Positions 42,729-54,922 of a stretch of 64,000 bases of DNA are shown piece by piece. Position 1 is the stretch's first letter. The number at the start of each line of letters is the position of its first letter. The notes beneath the pieces were generated by a model. That model ran no database searches. It had not been told where the DNA came from and worked only from the letters and a program-made list of their open reading frames with translations. Made by a program: the position numbers and the translations under genes. The DNA comes from Norana najaformis (Eukaryota > Annelida > Clitellata > Crassiclitellata > Hormogastridae): contig OZ029914.1 in assembly GCA_964023275.1 (NCBI GenBank), positions 40,217,924 through 40,281,923 of the forward strand, given 5' to 3'.

Positions 42729-45700
42729 CTGAAACCCAAAGCCACAAAATTTCTTAACTAATTTAATACCAAAGAGTCTCAAGTGTTATATAATAATAAA
42801 TCGCATCGTATGAATCACTAATATCTAAATGAATCATTAATTATGAATGAGAGGAATTATTAACACATGAAAGTTATGGTTGTCATTGTTCATGCACATA
42901 AATGTGAAAAGATGTCATTATTCACTCGATATATGCAGGCTTACCTGACCAATATTCGCTGGCTTTCGCACAGTTTTGGTCTGACGGAGGGCAGGTTGGA
43001 CACGATGGACATCTACACTCTGTACAGTTGAAACAAGTCATGCTGTTACCTTCGATTATATGTCAAATATTATTGAGATATACTGAATTATATCCACAAT
43101 TACTGAAAAACAACAACGGAACTAATCACACACTAAGTACTAACGAAATAAACTATGTCCACTCTAGTTAACTATTTTAACTTCGTTAATTTTGAAGATC
43201 TTTGCATACTAACACTATTTTACATATTAATGCAATCGTCGATTCACAAAGCAATCATTTTTAGTAAAGTTAGTAATGAAGGCAATGTTTGATGGTAATT
43301 ATTCCTTGGAAATTGCTGGGCGAGATTACATAAACTCTGAATTCTTCAAAATGAACGTTTAAAATGATTTTAAGCTCTAATTTTAAGAAGGATGACACGG
43401 CACTACTTGCTGCAGTTGGTTGCAAGCTTGGCATTATTGTTATTATTATTGATAGAGTACCTGTTGTCGAAGGCAATGCAATTTTTGCTGAGCTCAGGGT
43501 AGTTGTAACTGGTTCACTCGTAGATGTTGGCAAACTAGTTGTAGGTGGTTCAGTCGCAGATGCTGGCGAACTAGTTGTAGGTGGTTCAGTCATAGATGCT
43601 GACGAACTAGTTGTAAGTGGTTCAGTCGCAGATGTTGGCGAACTAGTTGTAGGTGGTCCAGTCGTAGATGTTGGCGAACTAGTTGTAGGTGGTTCAGTCG
43701 TAGATGTTGACGAACTAGTTGTAGGTGGTTCAGTCGTAGAAGTTGGCAAACTAGTTGTAGGTGGTTCAGTCGTAGATGTTGGCGAAGTAGTTGTAGGTGG
43801 TTCAGTCGTAGATGTTGGCGAACTCGTTGTTATTGGTTCTGTCTTGGATGTTGGCAAACTAGTTGTAGGTGGTTCAGTCGTAGATGTTGGCAAACTAGTT
43901 GTAGGTGGTTCAGTCGTAGATGTTGGCGAACTAGTTGCAGGTGGTTCAGTCGTGGATGTTGGCAAACTAGTTGTAGGTGGTTCAGTCGTAGATGTTGGCG
44001 AACTAGTTGTAGGTGATTCAGTCGTAGATGTTGGCGAACTAGTTGTAGGTGGTTCAGTCGTAGATGTTGGCAAACTAGTTGTAGGTGGTTCAGTCGTGGA
44101 TGTTGGCAAACTAGTTGTAGGTGGTTCAGTAGTAGATGTTGGCGAACTAGTTGTAGGTGGTTCAGTAGTAGATGCTGGCGAAGTAGTTGTAGGTGGTTCA
44201 GTAGTAGATGTTGGCGAACTAGTTGTAGGTGGTTCAGTCGCAGATGTTGACGAACTAGTTGTAGGTAGTTCAGTCGTAGATGTTAGCGAACTAGTTGTAG
44301 GTGGTTCAGTCGTAGATGTTGGCAAACTAGTTGTAGGTGGTTCAGTAGTTGGCGAACTAGTTATAGGTGGTTCAGTCGTAGATGTTGGCGAACTAGTTGT
44401 AGGTGGTTCAGTCGTAGATGTTGGCGAACTAGTTGTAGGTGGTTCAGTCGTAGATGTTGGCGAAGTGGTTGTAGGTTGTTCAGTCGTGGATGTTGGCGAA
44501 CTAGTTGTAGGTGGATTCGTCTTAGATGTTGGGAAACTAATTGTAGGTGGTTCAATCGTGGATGTTGGCGAACTAGTTGTAGGTAGTTCAGTCGTAGATG
44601 TTGGCGAACTAGTTGTAGGTGGTTCAGTCGTAGATGTTGGCGAAGTAGTTGTAGGTGGTTCAGTCGTAGATGTTGGCGAACTCGTTGTTATTGGTTCTGT
44701 CTTGGATGTTGGCGAACTAGTTTTAGGTGGTTTAGCCATTGGTATTGGCGACCTTGTTGTAGGTGGTTTAGCCGTTGGTATTGGCGAAGTAGTTGTAGCT
44801 CTGTGGCAAACTGAATAGTTATGTAAAGAAAAATCTTAAGGCAAAATTAATATTATCGAATGAATACGTATGTGAAGACTGTGGAATAGTTCCTAGCATA
44901 TCTAATGCGACAACTTCTCAATGCCAGTTTTATTTTTGATAGTTATTTTTTTATTTTCGGTAGCTGAATAGTTGCTGTCGGGGACTTAGTGGCAAATGTG
45001 AGTGGCTAAATGTAGTTGTGTGTAGTCGATTAGTAATCATGGATAAAATGTAAATGTAATTGTGCACGTTTTTCCAAATGGTTGGCTGAGTAGTAATTTT
45101 TGGGGCTGAGTGGACTGTTTTTGAGTTGTTGGTTGTTCAGAGCTACAGGAAAAAATGAAATAAATGCCAAAAACCTAAAAGGTCCATTAATTTTTTGCAT
45201 TTAGCAGGCGTATTGTTCCGGGGCATTTTCAGCTTCCAAATTCTACTGGAAGATTGTACTTAAAGACCTTACAACTTTACTAATTAGAATTTGCATTGAA
45301 ATTTCAAGCGAATTGTAGAAAACTGCGAATTGTACACTGAGAAAGAAGCATTATGTTGCTTCAGTTCCAATTGTAGAGTGTGAAAATGAACAAAAGTTTA
45401 CGTAATTACATTAATCCTAAAATGAGTTCAGACAGTTGCTGCCATACATTCCTCTTTTAGCACAAGGTAAGCAAAAGACTGTGACTTTCACAAATCAACT
45501 TTTTCGACTCGCTCCCTTTTGTTGATAGCATTTGGATGGCCTCTTATACTTAATGTTCCGTGTGAAGTAGTCACACTTACACAACTTTCACTTATGCTGT
45601 GGAAACTTTGTCACAAGAGAGAAAGCGAGGACCACATGGTCTCTGAAAGGTACCATAAGTGGTGTTTAAAGACTTGTCTTGCAGCCATGCTAACCTAACG

Positions 45701-48700
45701 ATCAATGACTTGGTATTTTGTAAGACCAGTGCAGCTGCGATCATTGAATAGTAGTTAACGGCGGAGAGGTAGTAGTTTTGGGTAGATCAGTCGTTATTGT
45801 AGGTTTTCTGAATAACAGCTGGAGGCGAATGGGTTTAGTGTTGTCTGATTCGGTGTTATTAGTGGCTGAGTCGTTATTCTGTGTAGATGAATAATAGTTA
45901 TATGTGTCTGAGTAGTGTAACAGATTAATATAACAGAATAATATAATCGATGGCTGAGTGGCAGTTTCAGTCGGTGGCTAAGTAGTGAATGTCAGTGGCT
46001 GAGTTGTTCTTGAGGCAGTGGAGTAGTTTTCGTTCCGGCACGAGTTCTAGGTGGGTGATTAGTTAGCGTTAAGGCATGAGTTGTTGTCGTTTATAGTTTC
46101 ATAGTATTCGCAGTTTTGAGGTTTATTGTGCCAGTTGGGTCGATCGAAGTTGTGGTAGGGTCTGCTATTGTTTTTGTTGTGGAATAGTTGTTTGTTTGTG
46201 GTGTTGTGGTGATCGTTTGATGCTATGTTGTTTCTCCACAAACAGAAAACTATAGTAACAGGGTGTTAGTAGCAGCTTAATCGACTATGATAGCGACTGT
46301 TAGTGAGTGTAAGTTTTGCGAAGGCTGTCATCCAACCACGAAGATCTTTAAAGTTCTTTTACGATAAACCCAAGATTTCAACAAATTTGAAACGGATTTT
46401 AGGCCTAACGCTGTGGTTGTCGTCACTTTTGTGTTACTGCAAATATTATTATTTCCTTGTTCCATGTTTTATTTTACTTCTTATCAGACTTTTCCAAAGC
46501 GCCGCGTCAACACGAAATTATCAGAGGCCACCTCTTTACTGGTCTATATGATGCTGCAGTTCATTATTTGGTAAGAAACTACTGATGTACTTACTTAATT
46601 TCATGAATATGTCAATGAAGCTGAGATAAAGAGAAAAGTCATCAATGTATCTGAATGCCATGTTGACAAAATATAGCTTTGTGATTTTTTCAAAATATGA
46701 GGCTGATATGGCAATTCAATCTCCAGTGACTGATCAATTCACGCAGACGTTACAGAATAGAATGATCTAGATTTACATTGAACTCACAAGGTGACTTGCA
46801 GGATGCGACGAACTTGGGTGCATTGGTAGCGACATAGCGGAACTGAGTGCTCGTCGGTTTCGTAAATGTAAGAGTACATTGGTAGTTTGCTGGAACGTTG
46901 GCATCGACTATGATTGTTGATGTTGATACGAACATACGATTAAGTCTAGACCTCTGAGGCGTATCCCTTTTGTATAAATCTCCGTTGGATCTCCATGTCA
47001 TGATTGCCTTGATCGGATGGAAACGGCTGTCGGCATATTTGACGCTGCAGGACATTTGAAGGCTTGTTGAATTGACTGCATTGCACGTACACGTTGGGCC
47101 TTCGTCTGTAGGATTCATAATCAGTAAAATAATGGAGAAAAAAGCTGACGATGTCTGACGGAGCAAATGATTTCAATGGAGGGGAATAAGAGAATTTAAA
47201 ATGACCTATATTGAAATCTAAGAAATGATTATTATAGCTGTTTAATAAAGTCACAGAAGATTCTCTTAAATAAAAAACCCAGTGTTCGAAACACTTCTTA
47301 GATTTTAAACGTTGGTCATGTTAGGAAACGCTTTCTGCAATTGTATGGTCATTTTGGAATTTTCACTTACAAAATTTAGGTAATACACATCAAAATGCCG
47401 ACATGTAAAGTAATGGCACAAAACTCACGAAAAACAAGGACTTTAGCTCCGATAGCCTTGGTTATGTTTGCCTACTGAATATACAACCTGAAGCTGATAT
47501 CTCATTTTCATTCTCAGTTGTTGTATTCGTTGAAGAGCGTCACGCAAGTTTCATTAACACCATAGACAGCCAAGCATGGAGGAGAAAGAATGTTCCCTTA
47601 GGTTGTAACACATCAGCTGATTAGCTCGTCTGAATTTCGATACTCTTCCAGGCTACCATGAGTGTTGCTTTGTAGTCTGAATGGTTGATAAGTGAAGATG
47701 GTATCCAACTCAATGCCTAACCACGCCAACCCTAACCCACTTTACAGATTTATTTGATTTTCGTAAGTTTATCACCAAGAATTTACTCTGCGTATATGTG
47801 TCTACTTACGAACGACAAGTAATTTGGCGCCGCGCCTAACATTGGTAGACGTTTCTGCGAAATACAAGCCAGCAGTTGCTATCCGAATTCTTCCTGGAGT
47901 TGTTGCCTTCTTTATGATTAGACCAGTGTGATTGGCTTGATAGATTTTCTTTAACGAAGTATGAACAGTCTTGCCGGAGATTGTGATAGTAACATAATGT
48001 AACTCATCTGAAGTTGAAATAACCTGCCAATCTATGTTTCCTAGTCTGTTGCAGGTTATTAGAATGTCTCCTGTGCCTTCGTAAACGGCCAAATTTTTTG
48101 GTGGCGTCGAACACTGACCATGAACACCTGGAATGAAAAGCCAATGATGAGAGCTCTTCATAAAGAATTTGGACCTGCTCATCTGTATCTAACATGGAGT
48201 ATTCATACTTGACTGCACACGCCGTTGCCAGTATTCTGCTGGGCAATTGTTTTCTACATTTATATTCACTTTTAAAACTTTAAGCAAATACAACCTATTT
48301 ATGTACTAAACGCCCTACGAGATTACTTCCGGCATAGGGGTATAATGGTTACAGCCTTCTGCGTGTAACACAGATTTTGGGTTTGAGCATCCCCTCGTAC
48401 GCTGATAGCCACCTTCAAAAACGTATCTTGCACGTTCAACAGTTAACGTCGATTTGTTTATGGCTAGAAGCGCCTGTTGAGAGTCTTTAATATCTATTCA
48501 CTAACATTATGAGCCTGAATTCCAACTATTTTTCGAAACTACTGAGCGGACTCCGTATAATGATCGTGGACATATCTTATACGCCCACTCGTGTCCCGCT
48601 TCAGATTCGGAATTACTGGCTTATTATAGATGTAATGAACAGTAACATAAAAGGAATGTGAAGAAACCAATGAAAAGTTCGTTTCTCCTAGGTTTAGAGT

Positions 48701-49068
48701 TACGTAAGTCGCCGTCGGAAGTTTCTAGTACAAGTTAGTGAAAATGAAGATAACAAAGTTGCTAACCAATGAAAAGCAGTGTCTGTTTACACTTGGTGCT
48801 GTTCATTGAGACACACAGCGAAAATTCTCATATGGCTTAGAGACTAGCATTGTCTGTCCAAGTCACTAGGCATTATTGCAGATATGCACATATAATTAGA
48901 TCGACTATATTTCAGGTCATTTAGTCAAATGTGGCGACTGAAGGCTCTGTCAGTGTATATTATACTGGCCATTGTACATATTAATCACTCCTATAGAATA
49001 AAGTAAGTCTACTCACCTTTCCCCAACAAAGCGTATAATATCAGAGTGAATGCCACACTAAGTAACAT
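42394..49068 (-). CDS. Ig/Thr-rich secreted protein gene 3
   Basis: Model, 5' to 3': signal peptide 49017-49068; Ig1 47810-48127; Ig2 46788-47105; Thr-rich stalk 43461-44810; Cys module 42945-43049; C-terminal domain 42394-42728. Total 2478 bases, 825 residues plus stop, all joins phase 1. It has the longest stalk of the four (450 codons, about 37 repeat units) and the most diverged Ig and C-terminal domains. The upstream Met codon used in genes 1 and 2 is AAG here, so translation should start at the second, conserved Met. Two cysteines of the C-terminal domain are replaced together. No Cys-Thr exon was found. Confidence 0.75.
42945..43049 (-). CDS. Gene 3 exon: Cys module
   Basis: 35 codons, phase 1-1, donor GTAAGC. 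It encodes CFNCTECRCPSCPTCPPS; the final CWS of the paralogues is YWS. Confidence 0.7.
43461..44810 (-). CDS. Gene 3 exon: Thr-rich repeat stalk
   Basis: 450 codons, phase 1-1, acceptor ATTCAG, donor GTACTC. It starts with the CHRATTTSPIP type also found in gene 4 and runs through TTSSPTSTTEPP repeats with variants (SLPTS, TSPTS, SKTEPITT). It is fully open despite about 37 units, which suggests selection for coding. Confidence 0.85.
43500..44730 (-). repeat. 36-base coding minisatellite, gene 3
   Basis: About 34 regular units. A block with the rare SKTEPITTSSPTSTTEPP variant occurs near 43830 and again near 44690, indicating duplication of a multi-unit block. Confidence 0.9.
45780..46232 (-). 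pseudogene. Gene 3 decayed Thr-rich exon
   Basis: Corresponds to 60970-61451 in gene 4; Thr/Asn-rich but with stops in all frames. Confidence 0.45.
46788..47105 (-). CDS. Gene 3 exon: Ig-like domain 2
   Basis: 106 codons, phase 1-1, acceptor CCTACAG, donor GTGAGT. Core LQMSCSVKYAD, AIMTWRS, DANVPANYQC. Confidence 0.8.
47490..47690 (-). pseudogene. Gene 3 dead second Ig1-like exon
   Basis: Nucleotide similarity to the matching relics in genes 1, 2 and 4; no open frame remains. Confidence 0.55.
47810..48127 (-). CDS. Gene 3 exon: Ig-like domain 1
   Basis: 106 codons, phase 1-1, donor GTAAGT. VHGQCSTPP, ITCNR, DWQV, AGLYFAE, GAKLLVV. Confidence 0.8.
48330..48415 (+). repeat. tRNA-like fragment in gene 3 intron 1
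   Basis: TATAATGGTTACAGCCTTCT and GGTTTGAGCAT resemble A and B boxes, but the arms do not pair as a complete tRNA. Probably a truncated SINE head. Confidence 0.45.
49017..49068 (-). CDS. Gene 3 exon 1: signal peptide
   Basis: ATG at 49066-49068 followed by LLSVAFTLILYALLG and a phase-1 GTGAGT donor. The upstream Met of the paralogues is AAG. Confidence 0.75.
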
Positions 49069-49261
49069 TGCTGTTTTGTTGCCTTCGGTCTTGTTAATAC
49101 AGTTCCACTGGTCAGAGTTGCTCTCGATCCGGCCTTTACACTAAGCAAACATAACAAAGAAAGTCTTGTTAAAAGTTATAATAAAATTCGCAGAAAACAG
49201 AATTACACTTTTAGCCTTGGTGCTACCAACAAAATTCAATGCAGAATATACAACAATATAG

Positions 49262-49458
49262 AACAATTATATTTATTATTTTTGCATTTATGAAGCGTCA
49301 CTAACTAATGACTAATCATCAGTCGGTGGCGCTGAGCAATTGTGGGTGAAGGACTGCCTCATGGTTCCTACACTATAATCGTTTGAGAAGAGGCTGGAAC
49401 TCGTACTCTCCACGTTACAAGCCGAGCGCTCTATCCCATCTACTACCACACCCCACAC
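49262..49458 (-). mobile_element. tRNA-derived SINE in gene 3 leader
   Basis: Read on the minus strand: GATGGGATAGAGCGCTCGGC, GAGTACGAGTTCCAGCC, CAGCGCCACCGACTGATGAT. It accounts for the extra 200 bases between the TATA block and the ATG compared with genes 1 and 2. Confidence 0.75.
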
Positions 49459-49854
49459 GAAGTTCGATTTGTTCGATTTGTCAGAATTCCAGTTTTAGTG
49501 CTTCACAATAACTGGCAAAAGTAAAAATAACACAGACCTACTACTTGGCATAGATCTACACAGTTACCTTATTTAATTTAAATAAGTCGATCAAATCTGA
49601 AAAAAACACCAGTGAAGCTGTTGATATCTCTGCATAATTATTTCGCAAAATATTAATGTAAAAGGAATGCTTCAGCTCTATCTCTCATCTTCATTAAGAA
49701 AGCAATTGCAATGTTTACCTTAATGAATAGTTAAAACTAAAATTTAAAATCACATTTCAATCCCGCTTAAAATGATATAATTATATAAAATGCAACACAC
49801 GTGCATCTATTTCTTCTTTCGGTTTAAATGATCCCTTTGTTTTTTATTGCTCTG

Positions 49855-49930
49855 CCTCTGGCTTTTATTGGGAGAACTACTGCCAGGCCGTTAAATGAGT
49901 CTTACGCCTAACGTGCATATTTATGTTGTG
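49855..49930 (-). promoter_or_regulatory. Candidate core promoter of gene 3
   Basis: ATAAATA at 49918-49924 on the minus strand in the same conserved block (GGCCTGGC, ATATGCACGT) as genes 1 and 2. Confidence 0.5.
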
Positions 49931-52789
49931 ATCCAAAACATCGCACTGGCAAGCTCATCCTTCGGCCATAAATATGATTCCTTTTGCGGTCTTAGACAAA
50001 AGTGATTTTAATCAAAGATCAAGGTTCAACATAGTTTTATTTGATAGCACTAAATGAAATCCTTTGTTGTGAATATCAGGAACTATGATGCGACAATACC
50101 TTAATTGCATTGCCAAAACGTTCTGAACGGGCTTAGCAATCAATTTTGTCAGATTTAAAGTACTCCATGGATTTCTTTTTAAAAAACCATATAATTATAA
50201 TATTTGTTTTGTTCAGGTATTCACGCATTAATAATTCTTGACATTCAAAGTTAAAAAAAGTCGAAATCAGTTGCCAAAGATGGAGTTCTTCTCCCATGTG
50301 TTAAGCCTTATCTTCCTACCGAATAAATCCGGCATTTTATAGTCGATTTATAGATCAGGTATAAGGAAAGGCTTATATCAGAATAAAAAAAATTGGAAGA
50401 TACTGCCACTGGGCTTTTCTTCAACGTGCAGGCTTACTTCATACAAAACTAAGCACATATTCTGAATTTTTGTAATGCTATGTCGTGATTTGTAAAGCAA
50501 GAGGCGGTTTTTCTCCATTTGCTCAGACTGCCCCCAACTGTAGGTACATTTCCTCGTACATTCAAGTCTTTCAGTCACTGCTTTCGTCACAAATGACACT
50601 TACATAAGACTGCATTTCTCTTCTGGCTGTTATATGAAATCATTCTATTCCACCATTAAAATTGACACAGTTTATCAGGGTGGCTGAACTAGACAGTTTT
50701 GTGAAGAATATTGAATAAAAGTAATGGAGATAATTTAACACAGATAGAATAGCAAAATCAAATAACATTAACAACTAACCAACGTCATAACATTCTAATT
50801 GTATGCTAAATGACGCAAAATGATAAATGAAATTATTAAATGAAGTCTAATTTCCGATTATGGGCCAAAATTGTTTTAGGATAAAAGTGAGATTTCAAGT
50901 TATGCTTCATTGATAAGATGTCAAATTATTTCTTATTGGAGTGTGAAGCATCAGACAAGCTTACAGGCAGTTAAGTTATTTAAAGCACTTGCTTGAGAAG
51001 CATCGGATAATGTTGAAACAGAGTGCCAGATTTAAACTGAAAATATATTGTAAAAGATAAGTAACACTAAGAAATGTGTTTTTTCACCATCCGCATTCAG
51101 TAATTTTCAAATTTTATGTTGATTATTAATGCAAATTGCAACAAAACGGATGAAGTGGAATAGGTCGTGTATTTCCTGCATCATGTAGTTACAGGTTAGC
51201 AGCTTTTGAGTTTCACTAACTCACTATACTTGGTGTAAAGATGGCATTACTGATACCATGTTCTTGCACATCCAATGAATAGTTGTGAAAATTTTAAGCC
51301 TACTTCTGCCTTTGTTTTTGCGTGAAAGCAACTCGCCCGATGAACGAGAAGACGTGATAGTGTTTTTTGATATTATCGTCCTACCTGATTTCGCAAACTG
51401 CAATATCACTTTCTTTCAAGTAAAATGCTAACAAGCATTGAATAGAATTCCGAACACAATTTGGACAATGAGGAGATATAAAACACGGCGACAAACTGTA
51501 TCGATGACCATCGATGCGCTGCGTGTGTTTGATTAATTTAAACGACTTTATACCATCATAGGATGCGTCCAAATCAATACCAAACTTAAAATTCCGTACA
51601 TTATTATCCGATAGCTAAGTAAACAGGCTCATTATTCAATCACATGCAAGAAAAGTAAAATCGACGAGGCAGGTATGATTAGGTTTGGTTTCATGTCTAG
51701 CACCAAAAGTCAAGCAATTAGACAGGCAGATGAAGGCGGTTGATGGTGTTTGGAATTGGAGAAGAGAGAAACATAAGATTTTTTGAGGTATTTTAACATC
51801 CTGATGCAAAATACATGCACACATATAAGAGGATCTAGGCAGCACCTTTATAGAACCTCAACTAGCTAGCACAAAGCAACAATTTGATTACCTAACATTA
51901 ATATTAACATTTTCCAAAAAGCTTTTCTTCTGAGTTTTTGTATGGTCATAGCGACAATTTGTAAATAAGTATTGGCGAATAAATATAAGCGGCCCTTCTT
52001 TTGAAAACTAAACAGCACATTTGTAAATAGTATTAGCAGAATGCATTCAGATCTAATAGAAAGATAATCAATCTTCAAAATGTATTATACTATGAAAAAG
52101 TAACAACATAAACTATTTTTATATCTCATTGGTTAAGGTCGCCGAATTGAACGAGTGTGCCTATTGTAATTCGTTTTTAGATGGTTGGCTACAAATTGTA
52201 CAGAGAGTATAAAATTCTTAAAAATAATAACATGCAGTATATGAATTGCGTGATGCTTTTCAAAACAAGCCAACTTTAAGGTCTTTGGTATAATACCATA
52301 GTATAGTCCTAAAACCATTGGCGATTGATCTGCCCTAACGGTCCCTAACGGTGTGACATGCTATCTGCACACTTCGAATTATAATACGCAAGATATGTAC
52401 TTGGTATTCGGTTTTGCAATGAATGAGTAATTCTATTAGTGAAAATATTTGATGCCTATGCAGCACCTACAATCGCATCTAGCAATTGGATACAAAAACA
52501 GTTCATTTCTTTGGAATAAACTAGCTAGATAGGTGCTGCTGATGTCACATTTTGGCTATCGTAGTTGAAAATGCTTCCATCGTGGTTATGCATGGTCATA
52601 TAACGTGTTGTTGTATAATACATCGGTTGGTGCCTTGTTCCACCTACCGAGGACGTCAACCCTTACGCTGCCTTTATCATATTGAAGATATTACCGTACG
52701 CGTATTCGTATAATCGTAACCTCCGGATTTCTTCGGCGCCCAGTAGCTAAGTCATGTAAAGCAGTCTATTCACAGGCGAGCTTAATCAA
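49931..52789. other. Spacer upstream of gene 3
   Basis: Collinear with 26.74-29.5 kb upstream of gene 1. An L2-tail piece lies at 51668-51790. No coding sequence recognised. Confidence 0.6.
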
Positions 52790-53460
52790 AACAATATCCT
52801 CCAGGCAGGCATGATTCGGTTTGGTGTCAAGACCAGTTCAAAAGTTCAGTCAGGCAGGCGGCTATGGCCGACGGTGTTTGGAAATGTAAAAAGGAGACAG
52901 ATAAGCAAAAGACGATGAATAAGGCTATGTATGTGGGGTTTTAATTATCGGCTTAAGAAAACTTTGAAATATACCGCCCATATTTAATAATGTGTTTAGA
53001 AGCAACGGACGATTGTAATCGTAATCGTAATCCCCAGATTTCTACAGCATCCAACGAAGCCGCGCCTAGGGGACTAGCTAATTCACAGGGGCTCAGTCAA
53101 AACAAAATCAATAGTCAAAAAGGTTCGGTTCCAGGTTAACATCTTAAAGTCTGGCAGAGACAGCGTGGCAGCTACGGCGGGTGATGTTTGGAATCGGAGC
53201 AGAAAGAGAGATAAGAGGAAGAAGGGAAGTCAGGATAAGATCTGTGAAAGAGAAATTATTTCAGTTTCGAGTGAAACGCCAATGGAGATATTCCAAGCGG
53301 TGGAGCATAGACGAGTTTGTATGATGGATCAGATAACTGTCGCAGTTTTGGGGAAGTTTATTCACAATGGTGGGACAGCTGCGGATGTTATCCAATTCCT
53401 TGTGTGGTTCAGACTCACTGACCAAGACAACAAAGACAATTGTAGCAGCGAGCAAAATAT
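52790..53460 (-). mobile_element. L2/CR1-like LINE 3' end
   Basis: The minus strand reads NKLPQNCDSYLIHHTNSS and corresponds to 29500-30175. Both lie downstream of a paralogue, so the insertion predates their duplication. Confidence 0.6.
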
Positions 53461-54587
53461 CTTATGTTAGCGAATTGAATTTAAGCATTATCATGTCTAA
53501 TGTGACTTCAACTGTAATTCGAGTCGCGTATCACTGCAGATTAGCTATATCTAAGCACGGTGTTTAACTGGCATCCATGAGTGTCAAAGGTAATACGGTT
53601 GGCAAATATGAAGTTTGTGTTAACATTTATTCTAACAATCAAAATAAATGGCCTGTCCTTAAACAAGAAAAGGTTTTGAAATAGTCTAAAATGATCATGC
53701 ATTTTTAGTTTTACGTGACTTCTTTATATCCGGTTAAATATGATTCAGTTCGCTCACGAAGAGATAACCCCTTTCTTCAGTTTCTTCAATTTTAACGACC
53801 CGACTAATCATCATAGGCTGGACCCAACCAGGTACCACCCAGCATTGCTACACAAATTCCGATCCGACCCAAATCGACGCATTTAAGAGGCTAATATTAT
53901 AATTTTAAAAAGGTCAGCTAACTTCTCAACAACGCGCCTAGAGGCTTAGCGATGCTTATTCATTAGATAGTGGCGCTTAAAAGTAGAGAAATTATGATAA
54001 ATAACCGTGACCCACGCTGCGAAACCACACGGCATGTCAGCCCTCTTAGCTGTGAAGTTTCCTCCCAGACCTTCAGCCATATTCATCTGGCCCATTGCGC
54101 AGATCACCAGTTGCCACGGTTACACCGTGCTCGCTCTGTGAGGCAAACGAACACTGCTGTCTGGATTCTGACCTCTATCCTCTCTATGGTGTATGCTTCG
54201 TCATAAAAGGTTGTATGTCCTATTGCTTTTTCGATCACCCCAAACAACCTATTGCACGATTATTGAAGAGAACAAATGACTGAAAACAACGACCCTACGT
54301 ACACATGTTGTTTGAAGCATTTAGCAGATCCACAGAATGATGCTGCATTAGCTGCTCTAAACGAATTCTTGAGGAGTGTTATGCCGTTTATCAGTGAAAC
54401 CATGCGCAGTAGCACGCAGATTATACACAGTCGTCTAAGGGTTTTTACGAGTATGTTAACTTTGCTTTTCCTTAATAGATTAAGATTGTTGTAGATTGCC
54501 ATTAATCATGTTATGCAGTTAATTACATAAATTATCATTCACATATGCTTCCTATGTTTGGAGAATGTTTTGTGCCGTTTTCTGTGT

Positions 54588-54922
54588 CTAGCGAAGACTC
54601 ATCATTCTTTTACACGATTCACTGCAATCGGTCATAGTGGCATTGACAATACTTCCCTCTTTTATATAATCGCCGACTCCAGATTCAATAATTTTTTTCT
54701 CGTGTAACAATTTCCATTGGCTGGACAAACACGAGGCATCGACCGCAGCCATCTCGCATTTGCCATCGTCGCAAACAGGATCATGTATCAGCCAACGACT
54801 TTCGTTCCTCAAAGTCACAACAACTCCGCACAACAAGGCATCTTGATAGCAGCTGTCGCATTTTGCATACAACTCAGCCTTCACGACACATTTGTCGTAG
54901 ATTTCAGTCAAATTGGCTCCAT
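54588..54922 (-). CDS. Gene 4 exon: C-terminal domain
   Basis: 335 bases, acceptor GTTTCAG, stop TAG at 54588-54590. KCDSCY replaces KCDSCC; the other cysteines are kept. Confidence 0.8.

Noticed and set aside
43364-44818. Plus-strand 484-codon frame
   Set aside because: Same reason: open only because of the 36-base period.
48330-48415. tRNA gene
   Set aside because: No complete cloverleaf pairing could be drawn; likely a SINE head.
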